Source: an uncultured Acetatifactor sp.
GTDB lineage: Bacteria; Bacillota; Clostridia; Lachnospirales; Lachnospiraceae
Assembly (NCBI GenBank): GCA_910589035.1
Contig: CAJUSI010000006.1
Coordinates: 23,308 to 87,307 of the forward strand
Direction: 5' to 3'
Length of the DNA stretch: 64,000 nucleotides
Below are positions 52,088-62,116 of this stretch, in pieces (the first letter of the stretch is position 1; every line of letters begins with the position of its first letter). The notes under the pieces are model-generated. The model saw only the letters and a program-made list of their open reading frames with translations, was not told where the DNA came from and searched no databases. The position numbers and the translations under genes are program-made.

Positions 52088-53440
52088 TTATTTCAAAAGA
52101 TCTGCATATGCAGCCGCCTCCTCCGACATGGCCGCTTTTTTCTGCAAATCAATTTGCCGGTTCAACCTGTCCTCCTGTCCCATCACTTCATGCAGGAAAG
52201 CCGCCATGGCCCGGTCATTATCAAACACATGCTCCGGAGCAATGAACGCCCTGTTGTGCAGCGTCTGTCGGAATCCGAGAATCAGCTGGCTGTGTAAGAA
52301 CGCCTGCTTCACCGCCGACAGGATTTCCGATTCATGATTAATATCCAGATAGTAATCGCAGCTATCAAACAACTCCTCTATCTTTTTTGTCTTCGCTCCC
52401 GGGTAGAGCGTTACATTCTCGTATCGGGACAGGCTCATCAGCTTAGACGACATCTCCGTGATGGCTGCAATATGAATATGCATCCGGGGAAGAGCCTTAA
52501 TCAGCTCCTCACCTTTTTCAATCCTGTCGGAATTCGTACAGATCAGCGCATGATTTTGACAGGTATTCTGTCTGCTGTACGCATAGGCAAATCCAAGGGG
52601 CTTCAGCACCTCCACGGGTGCTCCAAGCGCAATCAGCTTCTCATAACTGTCCTTCTTCTGCGCATAGATGGATTTCACCCGCTTCGATCGCCCCTCAAGA
52701 ATCATCTGCATATTGCCCGGTATATCGTTCCTTGCGCTCTCCTGCCAGAACAGTATATCTTCCTTCCTGCCCTCCGGCATCCGTTCCGACACGAACAGCG
52801 GCGTGGACAGGGAATTAAAGAACAGCCTGCTCTCCATGGCGCCCAGATCTTCCAGGAGCTTTAAGATCAGTTCTATTTTATTCTTATATACGTAGACCCT
52901 GCCGCCCCGGTTCAGGACGATATCATTTGTCACGAAATTCTCCAGCAGCGTCTCCCTGCCTTCCCCGTCGAAATATGCCCTGCAGAAACGCTTTCCATCC
53001 TTGCTGAAAAAGGTTCTGGCGTACAGCGCCCCGTACCTGTTGTAATGATCGCTGGAGCGGACGGTTCCCTTCTCATCCATCCAGTCCACTACCCGCACCA
53101 GCCTTTTGTGCTTCGGCTCCGCATAAAAAATCCGCCCCCGTTCCCGGTGCAGGTCATGCACCTTCCCGTCGGAATTATTTGCACTGATCTCCCAGTAATC
53201 CGGCACATTGATCTGGTTAAAATATCTCGGCTTCCCCGGCGCCTTACCGCTTTCCCCGAAATCACCGCAGAAATACTGATATACCGAAACCACATCCTCC
53301 GGGAAAAACCCGTCGTCCCCGATTACGACCACAGGCCCCGTAAAGCCGGCGCTCCGGAAGGATCGGTGGAGCATTTCGCTTTCTTCCCCGTAGTTGTCCA
53401 GCAGAAGAACCATATCCGTCATCCCACTATGTTTTTCCAT
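52088..53440 (-). CDS. gtfB: Accessory Sec glycosylation partner GtfB (Gtf2)
   Basis: 450 residues. Catalytically inactive-type GT-B partner that binds the SRR acceptor and forms the O-GlcNAc transferase with GtfA. Recognisable parts: an N-terminal acceptor-binding region (MVLLLDNYGEESEMLHRSFR; FNQINVPDYWEISANNSDGK; RFCRAYFDGEGRETLLENFV) and a C-terminal Rossmann half (VTLYPGAKTKKIEELFDSCD; YYLDINHESEILSAVKQAFL). It overlaps the end of gtfA by 22 bases, consistent with fixed stoichiometry. Confidence 0.88.
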   Translation of the reverse strand: MEKHSGMTDMVLLLDNYGEESEMLHRSFRSAGFTGPVVVIGDDGFFPEDVVSVYQYFCGDFGESGKAPGKPRYFNQINVPDYWEISANNSDGKVHDLHRERGRIFYAEPKHKRLVRVVDWMDEKGTVRSSDHYNRYGALYARTFFSKDGKRFCRAYFDGEGRETLLENFVTNDIVLNRGGRVYVYKNKIELILKLLEDLGAMESRLFFNSLSTPLFVSERMPEGRKEDILFWQESARNDIPGNMQMILEGRSKRVKSIYAQKKDSYEKLIALGAPVEVLKPLGFAYAYSRQNTCQNHALICTNSDRIEKGEELIKALPRMHIHIAAITEMSSKLMSLSRYENVTLYPGAKTKKIEELFDSCDYYLDINHESEILSAVKQAFLHSQLILGFRQTLHNRAFIAPEHVFDNDRAMAAFLHEVMGQEDRLNRQIDLQKKAAMSEEAAAYADLLK

Positions 53441-54909
53441 TTCAGCTCCACCTCCTTCGTAAGGAATCCTTTTGCCTTCTCATATGAATGTGCATGAAAG
53501 CTGTCCAGATCAGCCTCCATAAAAAGGCGTATCAGCCGGTCCGTCAATGCTTGGATCTTCTGTTTCTGTGTGGTATTCTCATCCACCGGAATCAGGTATC
53601 CGTTTTCCCCATCATCGATAAAAGTGGGATTCCCGTACCGCACGTCGAAGCCGATAATAGGAAGCCCGCCTCCGACGGCTTCCATAAGAGTCAGGCCAAA
53701 TCCCTCGCTCATGGAGCCGGACAGATATAATTCGTAATCCTGATAAACCTCTTTCAGATTCTGCTGGCCCCGGAGAATAATATAGTTTTCCGCTCCCAGC
53801 TTCCTGATCAGCTCCTTCAGCTTCTGCTCCTCGCCGCCTTTTCCATAGATGTCCAAAGTCAGCTGGGGAACCGTCTCCCGGGCCTTTACCACAGCCTCGA
53901 TGATCCAGTCGATATGCTTCTCCATGGCCAGCCTGGAGGCCGTCAGAATGGAATAGGGATTCCGGTTCACTGTGGGGTATTTCAATTCATCCAGGCTGCC
54001 CACCGGAATGGTATGGACTGCGGGTTCCACCCCCTTGTACTTCAGGAACTGCTCCCGGAGCAGTTTATTCTGTTCCTCCGTGGCGGTGATGTAGAAATCA
54101 ATATGCTTATACATGGCAAAAGCATATTCATAATAATTATTCCAGAGGATATTCGTATCGTCCGTGCTTCCCTCGCTGAAATGATCCGCATGGATGATAA
54201 TCCCCACCCTGGCCTCCCCCGCATTCTGAAGAATGGACTGTCCCACACCCGTGGTGCGGTCGATGATCACAGTATCCTCCGCTGTCAAATGCAGGCAGGA
54301 TACCATATATCCCACAAATTCTTCCTTGGAGCACAGAATTCTGTCCGGGAACTGGTACATCACCTTTCCATCGTCGTTAATTTCCTCATAGGCAACCCTG
54401 CCGTCCTCATTGAAAAACCTGCGCAGATACATATGGGCCTTATTGTCCAGGGGAGCGTAGTATTCCGAGAAGACTCTGCCGTAGGTAAAGAAATCCTTGC
54501 GGATCAGATAGCCTCCCGAGACGATCTCCACCCTGTGGATCCGTTCCGACTGCTCGTCCGCAAAATAGACGGCGTAATAATTATTCTGTCCCGGCAAAAC
54601 CAGCCTTCCCGTTTTACCGTTCCTGGAATAGGTATATTCCTCTGTGGGGAGTGTCTTCTTCAGATCGTCCAGGGTATAGGATACCGGCGCAATCCTGTAA
54701 TCCGTGAAAAAGGTGTACAGCCAGATGATCTCCGAGTCCAGAAATCCAATGTTTTGGGTCAGGTGCTGGATATTCTCCGATGAAATCATATCCGTAAACA
54801 CGAACTTCGCATCGGCTCCAATGTTCCTGAGCATCACTGCCCGGTAGCTCTGGGCATACTCCACTCCGCTGGATGCCCAGCCTATTCCAAGATTGAAATT
54901 ATAAACCAT
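53419..54909 (-). CDS. gtfA: Accessory Sec O-GlcNAc transferase GtfA (Gtf1)
   Basis: 496 residues, GT4-like GT-B. N-terminal MVYNFNLGIGWASSGVEYAQ binds the adhesin with the extended-sheet domain that follows (EYYAPLDNKAHMYLRRFFNE). Donor site in the C-terminal half: SILTASRLAMEKHIDWIIEA, then LYLSGSMSEGFGLTLMEAVG with the E-x7-E motif. It transfers the first GlcNAc to Ser/Thr of the SRR protein in the cytoplasm before export. It overlaps gtfB and follows secA2 by about 75 bases. Confidence 0.93.
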   Translation of the reverse strand: MVYNFNLGIGWASSGVEYAQSYRAVMLRNIGADAKFVFTDMISSENIQHLTQNIGFLDSEIIWLYTFFTDYRIAPVSYTLDDLKKTLPTEEYTYSRNGKTGRLVLPGQNNYYAVYFADEQSERIHRVEIVSGGYLIRKDFFTYGRVFSEYYAPLDNKAHMYLRRFFNEDGRVAYEEINDDGKVMYQFPDRILCSKEEFVGYMVSCLHLTAEDTVIIDRTTGVGQSILQNAGEARVGIIIHADHFSEGSTDDTNILWNNYYEYAFAMYKHIDFYITATEEQNKLLREQFLKYKGVEPAVHTIPVGSLDELKYPTVNRNPYSILTASRLAMEKHIDWIIEAVVKARETVPQLTLDIYGKGGEEQKLKELIRKLGAENYIILRGQQNLKEVYQDYELYLSGSMSEGFGLTLMEAVGGGLPIIGFDVRYGNPTFIDDGENGYLIPVDENTTQKQKIQALTDRLIRLFMEADLDSFHAHSYEKAKGFLTKEVELKWKNIVG

Positions 54910-54985
54910 TTCTGTCCCTCATATCCTTTCCTTCTTAAATTAATACCCTTTCCTCCTGATGTCCTTTCTTAATCCCCATCCTGTA

Positions 54986-57322
54986 TCAGGGAAAAAGGAC
55001 ATACATCTCACCTGTCTCGGTATAAGCCTTTTTCCCAAGGAAGATATTCCTCACAATATCCTTCTTAATTGTATTTTCCATGCGCATGAACGCCGTATAC
55101 GCCTCTTTATGATATTCAAAGACAGGATTTCTCTGTGCACTGGCCCGGCCGCTGACAACATACTGCAGCTGCTGCAGATAATCCACCTGCTCCACCCAGG
55201 CATCATCGATTGCCCGCAGACAGCATAAACGAATATATTCCTTCCTCTCCTCTTCTGAGGAAAACGACCTCATTTTATTTCTCCATATGGTGGTTACATA
55301 AGATAACAGCGACCTTTTTAAAACCCTTTTGAGCGCTCTTTTCTTTATCTGGTCTATCTGTACGAATCTGTTATCCAGATGATAGCTTATATTATTCAAG
55401 ATATATCTGTTAATATCCCCTCTGGAAAAACGAGAATTTTCTTTCAAGAATCCCTGGATATTTTCATATGCCAGATGCCGTATCATCTCCTGATCCAGAC
55501 TTCCGCCGTCCAGCAGCCTGTTCCTGACATCATACATGATTGTTCTCTGGCGTTTTAAGACCTTGTCGTAGTCCACTGACTTCTGTCTCTGTGAAACGGC
55601 TTGTTCCTCCTTCAGCTTCTGTGCCCCATTAATCAGCTTCCTTAATTTTCTCCCGGAAATCCGGTGATCCTTATCCACATACTTTTCCAGAGCTTTCTCT
55701 CCTACCCCGGAGGCTATGTCATCTTCCAGGGATACAAAGAACTGGCTGCTTCCCGGATCCCCCTGGCGCCCTGCCCGTCCTCTGGCCTGGCGCTCCAGAC
55801 GGACATTGGCCATACGTCCGATTCCGATGACGGCAAGCCCGCCCAGCTCCTTTACTTCTTCGCTCAGGCGGATATCCGTGCCCCGGCCCGCTATTCCACT
55901 GGATACCGTAACCGCCCCCTTTTGTCCGGCTTCTTTGATAATCTGTGCTTCCCAATAGGCATTATTTGCGTTCAGCACGCTGTGTGCCACCTGTCTCTCA
56001 AGCAATAAGCGTGATACAAGTTCTGTATCAGCGATGGTGGTATTTACCACCAGCACCGGCTGTCCCACGGAATGACATCTGAGAATTTCCTTAATCGCCT
56101 CCTCATACTGTGTCTCCGCATTCTTAAAAAATATATCCTTCCTGTCCTCTCTCCGGAGCGGCCTGTTGGGCGGGATAACTGCAACCCTTTTCCTATACAC
56201 CTTACGCAGTTCCTTTTTTGCGTCGGCAATGGTACCGCTCATACCGGACAGGCGCGGAAACAGGAGAAAAAGATTCTGATATGTCACGGAAGCAATGGAT
56301 CTGGTCTCCTGCGTAATCTTCATTTTCTCCTTTGCTTCGATGGCCTGGTGAATGCCGCCCCTGAGCTTCATTCCGGGGAGGACGCGTCCTGTCCCGCTGT
56401 CCAGCAGCGATATTTCCCCTTTCTCCGTAATTACGTAATCCTTATCCCTTTCCATGATAATATGCGCCTTAAGCGCCAGCGTCACATGTCTGTTCAGCTC
56501 AAAATTTGCCGCCTCATAAAACCCTTCTATCCCAAAATACCGTTCCGCATAGGCCACGCCTTCATCCGTAAGCCACACCGCTCCGTCTTCCTCTATGTAG
56601 TCCCTTTCCGGCTGTAAAGTGGTTACAAAAAAGTCTGTCATCTCATACAGATTTGACTGAACACGGGGAGAGCCCGCTATCACAAGGGGCATGGTAGCCG
56701 CATCCATAAGAACCATATCCGCCTCATCGATGATGACATAATAAAACTCTCTCATAAACCGATCTTCTGCTCTGGTAACCAGATTATTAAGCAGATAATC
56801 AAACCCCAATACTGAATGTGTTGTATATACAATGTCCGAATGGTAAATCATTCGTTTTGTATCGTTTTTTTGTTTCCCTTCCTGAGAAGCATTCACTCCG
56901 GACCGCACTGTCATGCCCAGGAACTCATATACCGGTCCCATCTCCTCCGCATCACGATCCGCCAAATAACTATTGGCCGTGACCAGTATGGTACTTTTCC
57001 CTGTCAGCGCATTCAGATATAACGGCAGGGTTGCCGTCAATGTCTTGCCTTCACCGGTATTCATCTCGGCGAGATAGCAATAATGCAGCGCAATTGCCCC
57101 CAGGATCTGACAGTCATAAGGTTCCTTGCCCAGAATTCTTCTGTCCGCCTCGCACACGACGGCATACGCTTCCGGAAGAATGCGATTTGTGGATACCCCT
57201 TTCGCAATCCGTCTTCGAAACTCATCCGTCTTCTCTCTCAGAGCTTCGTCGCTTAATTCCCTTACGGCATACTGTTCCTTTTTTACTTTTTTCAATATAT
57301 GATATAATGTTTTATTCGCCAT
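54986..57322 (-). CDS. secA2: Accessory preprotein translocase ATPase SecA2
   Basis: 778 residues. Walker A MNTGEGKTLTATLP near residue 90, DEAD-type Walker B VIIDEADMVLMDAA, and the C-terminal motor motifs SSGIAGRGTDIRLSEE and RQARGRAGRQGDPGSSQFFV. The C-terminal zinc-binding tail of housekeeping SecA is absent, as in SecA2. It drives the glycosylated SRR adhesin through SecY2. The ATG overlaps the asp3 stop (57312-57322), so translation is coupled. Confidence 0.95.
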   Translation of the reverse strand: MANKTLYHILKKVKKEQYAVRELSDEALREKTDEFRRRIAKGVSTNRILPEAYAVVCEADRRILGKEPYDCQILGAIALHYCYLAEMNTGEGKTLTATLPLYLNALTGKSTILVTANSYLADRDAEEMGPVYEFLGMTVRSGVNASQEGKQKNDTKRMIYHSDIVYTTHSVLGFDYLLNNLVTRAEDRFMREFYYVIIDEADMVLMDAATMPLVIAGSPRVQSNLYEMTDFFVTTLQPERDYIEEDGAVWLTDEGVAYAERYFGIEGFYEAANFELNRHVTLALKAHIIMERDKDYVITEKGEISLLDSGTGRVLPGMKLRGGIHQAIEAKEKMKITQETRSIASVTYQNLFLLFPRLSGMSGTIADAKKELRKVYRKRVAVIPPNRPLRREDRKDIFFKNAETQYEEAIKEILRCHSVGQPVLVVNTTIADTELVSRLLLERQVAHSVLNANNAYWEAQIIKEAGQKGAVTVSSGIAGRGTDIRLSEEVKELGGLAVIGIGRMANVRLERQARGRAGRQGDPGSSQFFVSLEDDIASGVGEKALEKYVDKDHRISGRKLRKLINGAQKLKEEQAVSQRQKSVDYDKVLKRQRTIMYDVRNRLLDGGSLDQEMIRHLAYENIQGFLKENSRFSRGDINRYILNNISYHLDNRFVQIDQIKKRALKRVLKRSLLSYVTTIWRNKMRSFSSEEERKEYIRLCCLRAIDDAWVEQVDYLQQLQYVVSGRASAQRNPVFEYHKEAYTAFMRMENTIKKDIVRNIFLGKKAYTETGEMYVLFP

Positions 57323-57755
57323 CTGTTATTTCCGTTATAATGATAGAGTGAAAGTGGAATTGTGTTATCCCGGCGTTGATAAGCTGCACCTCATAGCTGA
57401 AGGTTTTCAATGGGCACTGAAAATCGGCCTCTCCATACCTGATAATCTGACTCCCCGCTTCTGAATCATAACGGTCATAAAAGATCATTTTCAGTATCAG
57501 ACCGTCCGATACTTCCGCAGAAATATCCAAGCTGATATGATAACGCCCCTCCCCATCTATCATCGGAAGCGCAGGTTCAATTCGCATTGACTGATAATTC
57601 ACTTTGGAAAACCAACGCTTTATCACAGTACCCGGAGGCATCAGTTCATTTTTAAATTCTACGTCATCCCTTGAATGAAACAATACTTCAGACCCATATA
57701 AATAGACATCCTTCGCATATTCATTCCAGTAAATCTTCCATGTTTCGCCCGTCAT
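57312..57755 (-). CDS. asp3: Accessory Sec system protein Asp3
   Basis: 147 residues. It shows the Asp3 pattern: WKIYWNEYAKDVYLYGSEVL, then a beta-sandwich (YHISLDISAEVSDGLILKMI; FYDRYDSEAGSQIIRYGEAD; AGITQFHFHSIIITEI). In studied systems Asp1, Asp2 and Asp3 form a complex that feeds SecA2. It lies between asp2 (23 bases) and secA2 (11-base overlap). Identification rests on size, position and pattern. Confidence 0.85.
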   Translation of the reverse strand: MTGETWKIYWNEYAKDVYLYGSEVLFHSRDDVEFKNELMPPGTVIKRWFSKVNYQSMRIEPALPMIDGEGRYHISLDISAEVSDGLILKMIFYDRYDSEAGSQIIRYGEADFQCPLKTFSYEVQLINAGITQFHFHSIIITEITDGE

Positions 57756-57778
57756 CGTCTCAGCTCACCTGTCCTGCC

Positions 57779-59290
57779 TCATATACCGTCAAAATCATTT
57801 CGTATAATTTCCCGGTATTGATCTGTAAACCAGCTCACAATACCGGATGTATTATCATTATGCCGGCCATGGAGACCCTTTCCATATATTTTTACATCGC
57901 CCCCTCTTAAATGAGATTGCAGCTGCCCGTATGCTGTTCTGTCATAATCGTCCTCTATCATATATGCCACGGCAAATCCGGTACCGCTCCAGTCCGTATA
58001 GTCAAAGGCGTTCCAGAACCGCTCGTTCATCCGTCTGACCGCATCCTGGTCCAAGCTCCCGCAAACCTTGTGAAGAACATCCAACGAAATGGGAAAGCCT
58101 CCCGGACGATTAATCCTCTCATTTTCCGCCACATCTCCAAGACTGGCCAGCGGCTTTCCCAGCAGTATAGTATGAGGACGAATTCTGCAGCCATAGTACA
58201 GAGCACCAAAGGTTCCCATGGAAAGCCCGGATAAGATCACTTCCGAATTTTGAAATCCAAGCTTCTTCATATATTTTCGGATAATGCGCTCAATGGTATT
58301 TTCATACTCTTCCGACCCAAGATAAAACCCTCCCCCTTCCAGGCGGGCTTCCGTAATCAACAGGAAGGGATGCCCCATCCCCCGCATCATATAATATCCT
58401 TCAAAGCCTTCCTGAGTCTTATAACCGGAGAAATACACATTTAATGGTGGCCTTAAGTTACCGGGATCAAAGTAATAAAAGACTTCTTCCCGATCTGACG
58501 TTACCGCCCGCCCTCCGCCGGGTATGAAATTCCCTTTTCCTCTTCTCGAATGACGGTCATGCAGCGCTGTAACGGTCAGGCGCCCCATCCCCCTTGCTTT
58601 TAAAGAAGCAAATATATATTCCACCCTTTTATTCTGATTTGTGACGGATATTACATCCTTCAATTCATTCTCCGAGAATGTCATCACCTTTTCAAATTCC
58701 GGATCCGTTCCATATCCAAAGTGAAACATTGATAACTCCAATGCTATCTCAACCGTTTCATCCTTATCATATTCCAGCCAGAATTCGATACTCTGCTTTC
58801 CCTCAATCGGAATATAAATCAGCCAGAAAACTATCTGCTTCAGTTCATTTCCATAATCTCCTGTCAGGTCAACTCCCTCATATCCTCTCCAACGGACTTT
58901 TCCTTTAAATCCCTGGGCCACAGACAGATCTTTAGGATGATACTTCTCACCATAGGAATCCGGAAAGTAATCTTCCAGCTCTTCTTTTAACAATTTCTCT
59001 AATTCTTTCGCCGAGAGCAGTCTCCCTCTTTTTCTGATAAAAAGCCTTCTTGTATCATCGCCCTTTTTTATCGGGACTCTTTCTGTAATAAACAGACAAT
59101 ATGCCTTTGAAAAACGTATCAGATAATTGAATTCCTCTCTGGTAACCTCGCGGTCCAGAATCACAACGTCAAAATCCCTTTCCGGCAGTTCCGGGAAATC
59201 CGGTTCAAAATACCACTCCGCACAATCCGAAATCTGTAAGGATTCCCTAAAATCTTCTGTTCCCAGCTGCAATACTCGTACCGTTTTCAA
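57779..59290 (-). CDS. asp2: Accessory Sec system acetyltransferase-like protein Asp2
   Basis: About 503 residues from a TTG at 59290, chosen because AGAGG lies about 10 bases upstream and family members begin close to this VRVLQLGTEDF. The frame is open to 59320. The N-terminal domain is followed by an alpha/beta hydrolase-like domain with nucleophile Ser in GLSMGTFGALYYG (near residue 357), and candidate acid and His residues in IEDDYD and KGLHGRHNDN. Asp2 is known to modify GlcNAc on the adhesin by acetylation and is needed for export. It overlaps asp1 in another frame. Confidence 0.87.
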   Translation of the reverse strand: MKTVRVLQLGTEDFRESLQISDCAEWYFEPDFPELPERDFDVVILDREVTREEFNYLIRFSKAYCLFITERVPIKKGDDTRRLFIRKRGRLLSAKELEKLLKEELEDYFPDSYGEKYHPKDLSVAQGFKGKVRWRGYEGVDLTGDYGNELKQIVFWLIYIPIEGKQSIEFWLEYDKDETVEIALELSMFHFGYGTDPEFEKVMTFSENELKDVISVTNQNKRVEYIFASLKARGMGRLTVTALHDRHSRRGKGNFIPGGGRAVTSDREEVFYYFDPGNLRPPLNVYFSGYKTQEGFEGYYMMRGMGHPFLLITEARLEGGGFYLGSEEYENTIERIIRKYMKKLGFQNSEVILSGLSMGTFGALYYGCRIRPHTILLGKPLASLGDVAENERINRPGGFPISLDVLHKVCGSLDQDAVRRMNERFWNAFDYTDWSGTGFAVAYMIEDDYDRTAYGQLQSHLRGGDVKIYGKGLHGRHNDNTSGIVSWFTDQYREIIRNDFDGI

Positions 59291-60869
59291 TATTGGCAAT
59301 AACCTCTTTCCATTGTTCAATCAAATACTGTGACGTATGCGACTTTCCCAGTTCATATGATTGAACCATCGCGTTGTTCCAGTTACTTAAGCTTTCCAGA
59401 TAGTACCTTAAGTCATCCCCTAATTTGGACAGTTCCCAATTGATTCGTCCGTTTCTCCCGGGACGCATATATTGAGTGCCCACCTTTAAAATCTGAGGAA
59501 TCCCCATGCTCACACAGGATATCTGCAAGAACAAATCCGGCGGTTCCGCCAGATCCACCAGAACCCTCTGTTCCCGCACACATTTATTAACCGACAACTC
59601 ATCCACGCATTGTTCTACCTTGAACAAAACAGGAATCTGGTCTTCTTTGTCCAGCAGGAATTCAAATTTATTCTTATTTTCCTTCCTGGCCCATTCCGGC
59701 GGATAGGAATTCTGTTCCAGTATCCCGCTGACCCGCTTTAACAATACCTCTTCTCTGTTAAAATCCGCATTTCTGGTAAACAGATGAATCCTTGCATCCT
59801 GATTCTCTTCCAGATAAGCCGCCAGATATTTCACCGCTGTCTCAAAGGTCTCCGGGGTCAGGTGATCAACAGGAAATAATATTTTCTGTACGGACAGCTG
59901 TGCGCTGATTCCCGGGTCCATACGCGTGTCATAGGGAGGAATATTGACTTTCGCTATATTTCCAAGGCTGTTTTGCTTTAACAGCAGATCCAGATTGTCC
60001 TCGGAATCCGCCACAATACAATTTCCATGGGAAAAGATCTCCAGCGTCCTGTTATCCTCCAGAGACAGCCTGTTTCCAAAGACAGAAAAAACCGTTCTCC
60101 TCCCGGCCAGATTTCTGTCAAGCAGGCCCAGATGCTGTTCGTGCGCAGCCACGCAGAAAATATCCGTACTCCACACGCTCTTAAGATAAGCAGAAAAAAC
60201 TTCTTCTATCACCTCTTCCATGGATGCATAGCTGCGTTTTAAAAAGGAGACTTCATTTTCAAATCTCGCCGTATGAATCAGGTACTGGCTGCTGCGCTGA
60301 TTCACTGCCACATGCCCATCCGCAAAATGGCATAATTTCCACACTCCCTTATCCGTCAAATACTGTTCATATGCCTTTCTGCCATTTTCATACACGGCGG
60401 TACACGACACAAATCCTCTGTCGTCATATATATTTTTCCTTATGATTTGTCCGTTTCGGTACAAATCCACCTGTATGAGGTTTCCATATTCCCCAAACTC
60501 GATCTGGGCGTATCTTTCATGGTGCAGCATCGCAATAATCGAAAACGGAGTATAAATAAATTCAATGTCTCCAGGCCAGTTCAGATTGTGAAAGGAAAGA
60601 ACAGCCTGTTTCTTCCTGCGCACTCCCTGTATTGCGTCAAATACCGACCAATAGGGAGCTCTGAATACGCTCTGTCTATGAAGAAAATGTCTGAAATTCG
60701 GCGCATAAGACAGTAGCAGAATCTCGTATTCACAGATATCATTCCTCTGGAACATCTGAATCTGCTTGACGGTATCATCTGTCTCCGTCTTCATACGCCG
60801 CTTATACCAGAGCTGCTCGTCTTCTTTCCATTCATCTTTTAAATACCAGGCCGGTATGAAATACAGCAT
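59247..60869 (-). CDS. asp1: Accessory Sec system protein Asp1
   Basis: 540 residues. The opening MLYFIPAWYLKDEWKEDEQL is the Asp1 hallmark. It has a GT-B-like fold with degenerate sugar sites (VFSVFGNRLSLEDNRTLEIF; RVLVDLAEPPDLFLQISCVS; GIPQILKVGTQYMRPGRNGR). It forms the Asp1-2-3 complex that recognises the glycosylated SRR protein. It follows secY2 by 27 bases and overlaps asp2 by 44 bases or more. Confidence 0.9.
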   Translation of the reverse strand: MLYFIPAWYLKDEWKEDEQLWYKRRMKTETDDTVKQIQMFQRNDICEYEILLLSYAPNFRHFLHRQSVFRAPYWSVFDAIQGVRRKKQAVLSFHNLNWPGDIEFIYTPFSIIAMLHHERYAQIEFGEYGNLIQVDLYRNGQIIRKNIYDDRGFVSCTAVYENGRKAYEQYLTDKGVWKLCHFADGHVAVNQRSSQYLIHTARFENEVSFLKRSYASMEEVIEEVFSAYLKSVWSTDIFCVAAHEQHLGLLDRNLAGRRTVFSVFGNRLSLEDNRTLEIFSHGNCIVADSEDNLDLLLKQNSLGNIAKVNIPPYDTRMDPGISAQLSVQKILFPVDHLTPETFETAVKYLAAYLEENQDARIHLFTRNADFNREEVLLKRVSGILEQNSYPPEWARKENKNKFEFLLDKEDQIPVLFKVEQCVDELSVNKCVREQRVLVDLAEPPDLFLQISCVSMGIPQILKVGTQYMRPGRNGRINWELSKLGDDLRYYLESLSNWNNAMVQSYELGKSHTSQYLIEQWKEVIANIENGTSIAAGNRRF

Positions 60870-60896
60870 GAAATGTTATTACATCCTTTCAAATAA

Positions 60897-62111
60897 TCAG
60901 ACAAAAAATGAGTAGGAATCAAATATCCAATAAGTCTTCACTTCCCGGCATATTGTACACGATACACCCGTTAAAATCATGCCGGTCGCAGGAAACAATG
61001 CCAGCTCCGAAGATATTTCTCCGTTTAATGACAGTCCCAGCGATATTCCCATCAAAAAGCACATAATGCAGCCGCTGAAAATACTCAGTTTCAAAACCTT
61101 ACTCCGTAAATATTTCTTCGTTTTCCTTCCGGCATAGATTCCGACAATACTGTCCCCGCCTTTCTGCAGCTGCTCCGCCATTTCTCCCGGCGAAAGCATA
61201 ATAAAGGAAAAGAGAATATTTAATGTAAAAATAATCCCCAAATAAACAGCGGCTCCCACAATATCCGTCATTTTAAGCCTTTCATAAATATATTGCAGTG
61301 CGTCGTTTTTCTCAAACAGAAATATAAGAAATTGCAGCACCAATTGGGGTAACATAAAAAAGGTCACTGCAAACATAACGGGCATCACGCCAATCGGATC
61401 CGGCTTAAACGCTATATAGCTTTTGTCCGCGTACTCATTATGAATGGACACTCTCTGCACCGGAACTCGAATAATTCTGTTCTCCATAACCAGGATCACC
61501 ACAACCATTATCAGACATAAAATCAACGGCCTGGTAAGCTCTTCCCAGCTGAATTTCTGTATGGTAGAAACCAGATTGTCCAAAATGTTGACGAATATTA
61601 CCGGTGTCTGTCCGCCGATTCCATGCTCCTTATTCGAATTCGCCATTATATGTATAATAACAGCGCCTATGGTCATTTCCAGAATTGCAATTGCTCTCAG
61701 GGCTTCCTCCGGGATATCAGTCGTTTTAAATATCAGCCCATCCGCCCTGGACATTGCATACGCAAGCGCTATCGATATCATCAATATCAGTGTAAGCCGC
61801 TTTGTCTTCCGCGGCGAAAAACGGGATCTGAACTCAGAGCCTCTTATAGCCATAAAAAGCCACACAATCAGAGTCGATGTAATATATGGCATAATCCCCA
61901 GCGCAAACAGAGTATATTGATACCTGTCTCCGCTGATCATCGAAATCATTATATTCTGTGAATTCAATTCTTCCAGCTGATGAGCAGCCGGATCTACGTT
62001 ATAAAGCAAAATACTTCTTCCAGCCAGGTAGACTGCAAGAATCAACAGGGTGAACAGAAATCTATTCCTTAATTCATGAGTTTTAACTTTTTTCAAATAA
62101 TGTCCCTTCAT
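60897..62111 (-). CDS. secY2: Accessory translocase channel SecY2
   Basis: 404 residues from the ATG at 62111, with GGAGAG 6 bases upstream; an upstream start at 62153 would read through a hairpin. Ten hydrophobic segments in the SecY arrangement: first helix FLFTLLILAVYLAGRSILLY, plug-like segment, YTLFALGIMPYITSTLIVWL, EHGIGGQTPVIFVNILDNLV and IRVPVQRVSIHNEYADKSYI in the large cytoplasmic loop. It is the dedicated channel for the SRR adhesin encoded just upstream. The Shine-Dalgarno lies in a hairpin. Confidence 0.93.
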   Translation of the reverse strand: MKGHYLKKVKTHELRNRFLFTLLILAVYLAGRSILLYNVDPAAHQLEELNSQNIMISMISGDRYQYTLFALGIMPYITSTLIVWLFMAIRGSEFRSRFSPRKTKRLTLILMISIALAYAMSRADGLIFKTTDIPEEALRAIAILEMTIGAVIIHIMANSNKEHGIGGQTPVIFVNILDNLVSTIQKFSWEELTRPLILCLIMVVVILVMENRIIRVPVQRVSIHNEYADKSYIAFKPDPIGVMPVMFAVTFFMLPQLVLQFLIFLFEKNDALQYIYERLKMTDIVGAAVYLGIIFTLNILFSFIMLSPGEMAEQLQKGGDSIVGIYAGRKTKKYLRSKVLKLSIFSGCIMCFLMGISLGLSLNGEISSELALFPATGMILTGVSCTICREVKTYWIFDSYSFFV

Positions 62112-62116
62112 ATATA

